Source: a bacterium (GTDB lineage: Bacteria > Planctomycetota > UBA1135 > UBA2386). From it: DNA of 6,570 nt. The stretch is taken from contig DRKG01000281.1 in the NCBI GenBank assembly GCA_011051855.1, positions 1 to 6,570 on the forward strand, given 5' to 3'. Positions within the stretch are counted from its first letter, which is position 1. Each line of letters opens with the position of its first letter. Under the pieces are notes generated by a model. It made no database searches, was not told the DNA's origin, and saw nothing but the letters and a program-made list of their open reading frames with translations. A program made the translations under genes and the position numbers. Shown here piece after piece: positions 5,919 through 6,570 of the stretch.

Positions 5919-6257
5919 ATGACCAACCAACCCGAGGGCGCCCCCGGCCCGTGGCCCGGCCGTTTCGTTTGGCAGGCCCACGAGGTGCCGGTCATGGGCT
6001 CGATCTACAAGGGCCTGCCCGAATCGCAGGTCGCCGGCATGATGAAGAACCCGATGAACGGCGCGCCGAGCTGCTGGCTCGCCCACTTCTTCACTCCCGA
6101 TCTGGCCGCTTCGACCAGCAAGGCCAAGGAACTCGGCGCCAAGGCGCTGATGGAGAACGCACCGATCCCCGAGGTCGGGGCGTTCACGTTGTTGGACGAT
6201 CCGGTCGGGGCGACGTTCGCACTGCTTCAGGCCGCACCGGGAATCGGAGACTGCTGA
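5919..6257 (+). CDS. Short VOC (glyoxalase/bleomycin-resistance-like) protein with a shortened first module
   Basis: A 112-residue protein of the VOC superfamily, nearest the CFP32/glyoxalase-like group. VAGMM (38-42), GAPSCWLAHFFTPDL (48-62), SKAKELGAKAL (67-77), IPEVGAFTLLDDPVGATFALLQ (83-104) reproduce the second beta-alpha-beta-beta-beta module. The N-terminus has GRFVW (14-18), the usual first strand, but then passes directly to EVPVMGSIYKGL (22-33). The D-x-x-x-A-x-x-FY-x-x-x-FGW helix and strand normally found there, about 20 residues, are absent. The protein is therefore probably a deletion variant; whether it still forms the paired-module dimer or binds metal is unclear. The start is fixed by a strong ribosome-binding site. 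No enzymatic activity can be assigned. Its stop is 18 bp from the convergent gene's stop. Confidence 0.85.
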   Translation: MTNQPEGAPGPWPGRFVWQAHEVPVMGSIYKGLPESQVAGMMKNPMNGAPSCWLAHFFTPDLAASTSKAKELGAKALMENAPIPEVGAFTLLDDPVGATFALLQAAPGIGDC

Positions 6258-6275
6258 CCTGCGGTGTGGTGCGCC

Positions 6276-6570
6276 TCAGCGCCCGCCCGTGACGCCTTTC
6301 GGGCTAATCCGCACTTCTTCTTCGTACGATCCGATGTCGAACACGAGCGGCTGCTTGCGTACCTTGCGCCAGACGACGCGCTGCACCAACGCCGGAATCC
6401 TTGTCAGACGCATCTCCCCCGTTTCGAGGGGCACGCCATCTGTTGCGCAAACCGGCCCCCAGCGCAAACTTTCTTCTGCAAGCAAGTAGGCCCGCCCACC
6501 ACTCCACTCCGGCGGCACCGAGAGGACCAGATCACGTACGGGGCAATCGACCCGATGCAGATCCCACGAA
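6276..6570 (-). CDS. Hypothetical protein, C-terminal part (5' end outside window)
   Basis: The - strand frame is open from the window edge to TGA at 6276-6278 and gives about 97 residues beginning SWDLHRVDCPVRDLVLSVPP and ending PKGVTGGR. An internal GTG at 6516-6518 could act as a start, but the frame upstream of it also reads as plausible protein, so the gene probably continues beyond the window. I do not recognise the family. The segment is soluble-looking, without membrane stretches, and contains a basic patch (RVVWRKVRKQ) followed by an acidic one (YEEEVR). It converges on the VOC gene without a visible terminator between them. Confidence 0.55.
   Translation of the reverse strand, partial: SWDLHRVDCPVRDLVLSVPPEWSGGRAYLLAEESLRWGPVCATDGVPLETGEMRLTRIPALVQRVVWRKVRKQPLVFDIGSYEEEVRISPKGVTGGR

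Overview
The window is high-GC bacterial DNA with tightly packed genes and strong G/C at third codon positions. The tRNA carries an encoded CCA. Gene types and the style of the intergenic repeat suggest a proteobacterium, perhaps a gammaproteobacterium near Xanthomonadales. That placement is an inference with low confidence, because no rRNA or other marker gene is present.

Positions 1-2314 (+ strand) hold the 3' end of a sugar-acid operon: the C-terminal 140 residues of a GH88 unsaturated glucuronyl hydrolase, an SDR dehydrogenase joined to it by an ATGA stop/start overlap, and a PfkB-family sugar kinase 14 bp further on. The likely flow is: unsaturated uronic acid released from oligosaccharides (glycosaminoglycan- or ulvan-like), then keto-sugar reduction, then phosphorylation of 2-keto-3-deoxygluconate towards the Entner-Doudoroff pathway. 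The isomerase and aldolase that would complete it are not in the window.

Positions 2321-3979 (- strand) encode an exported M1-family zinc metallopeptidase that converges on the kinase with 6 bp between stop codons. Directly at its 5' end (3990-4193) lies a 204-bp non-coding repeat element with 52-bp imperfect terminal inverted repeats, three internal hairpins and flanking 4-bp CTAA direct repeats. This is a MITE-like element, and its edge lies about 10 bp from the peptidase start codon.

Positions 4200-4842 hold no intact gene. The second half (about 4397-4780) has coding-like composition that jumps between frames and keeps scattered motifs of a beta-lactamase-type serine hydrolase, so it is probably a decayed gene.

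Positions 4843-5622 (+) encode a BtuF-like periplasmic-binding-fold protein without a signal peptide. A tRNA-Pro(GGG) follows on the - strand (5674-5750), then a short VOC/glyoxalase-family protein (5919-6257, +) that seems to have lost part of its first module, and finally the C-terminal end of an unrecognised - strand gene running off the window (6276-6570).

I see no CRISPR array, phage, toxin-antitoxin or other defence locus. The most unusual items are the structured repeat element, with base-pair substitutions biased towards preserving a top-strand fold, and the shortened VOC protein.
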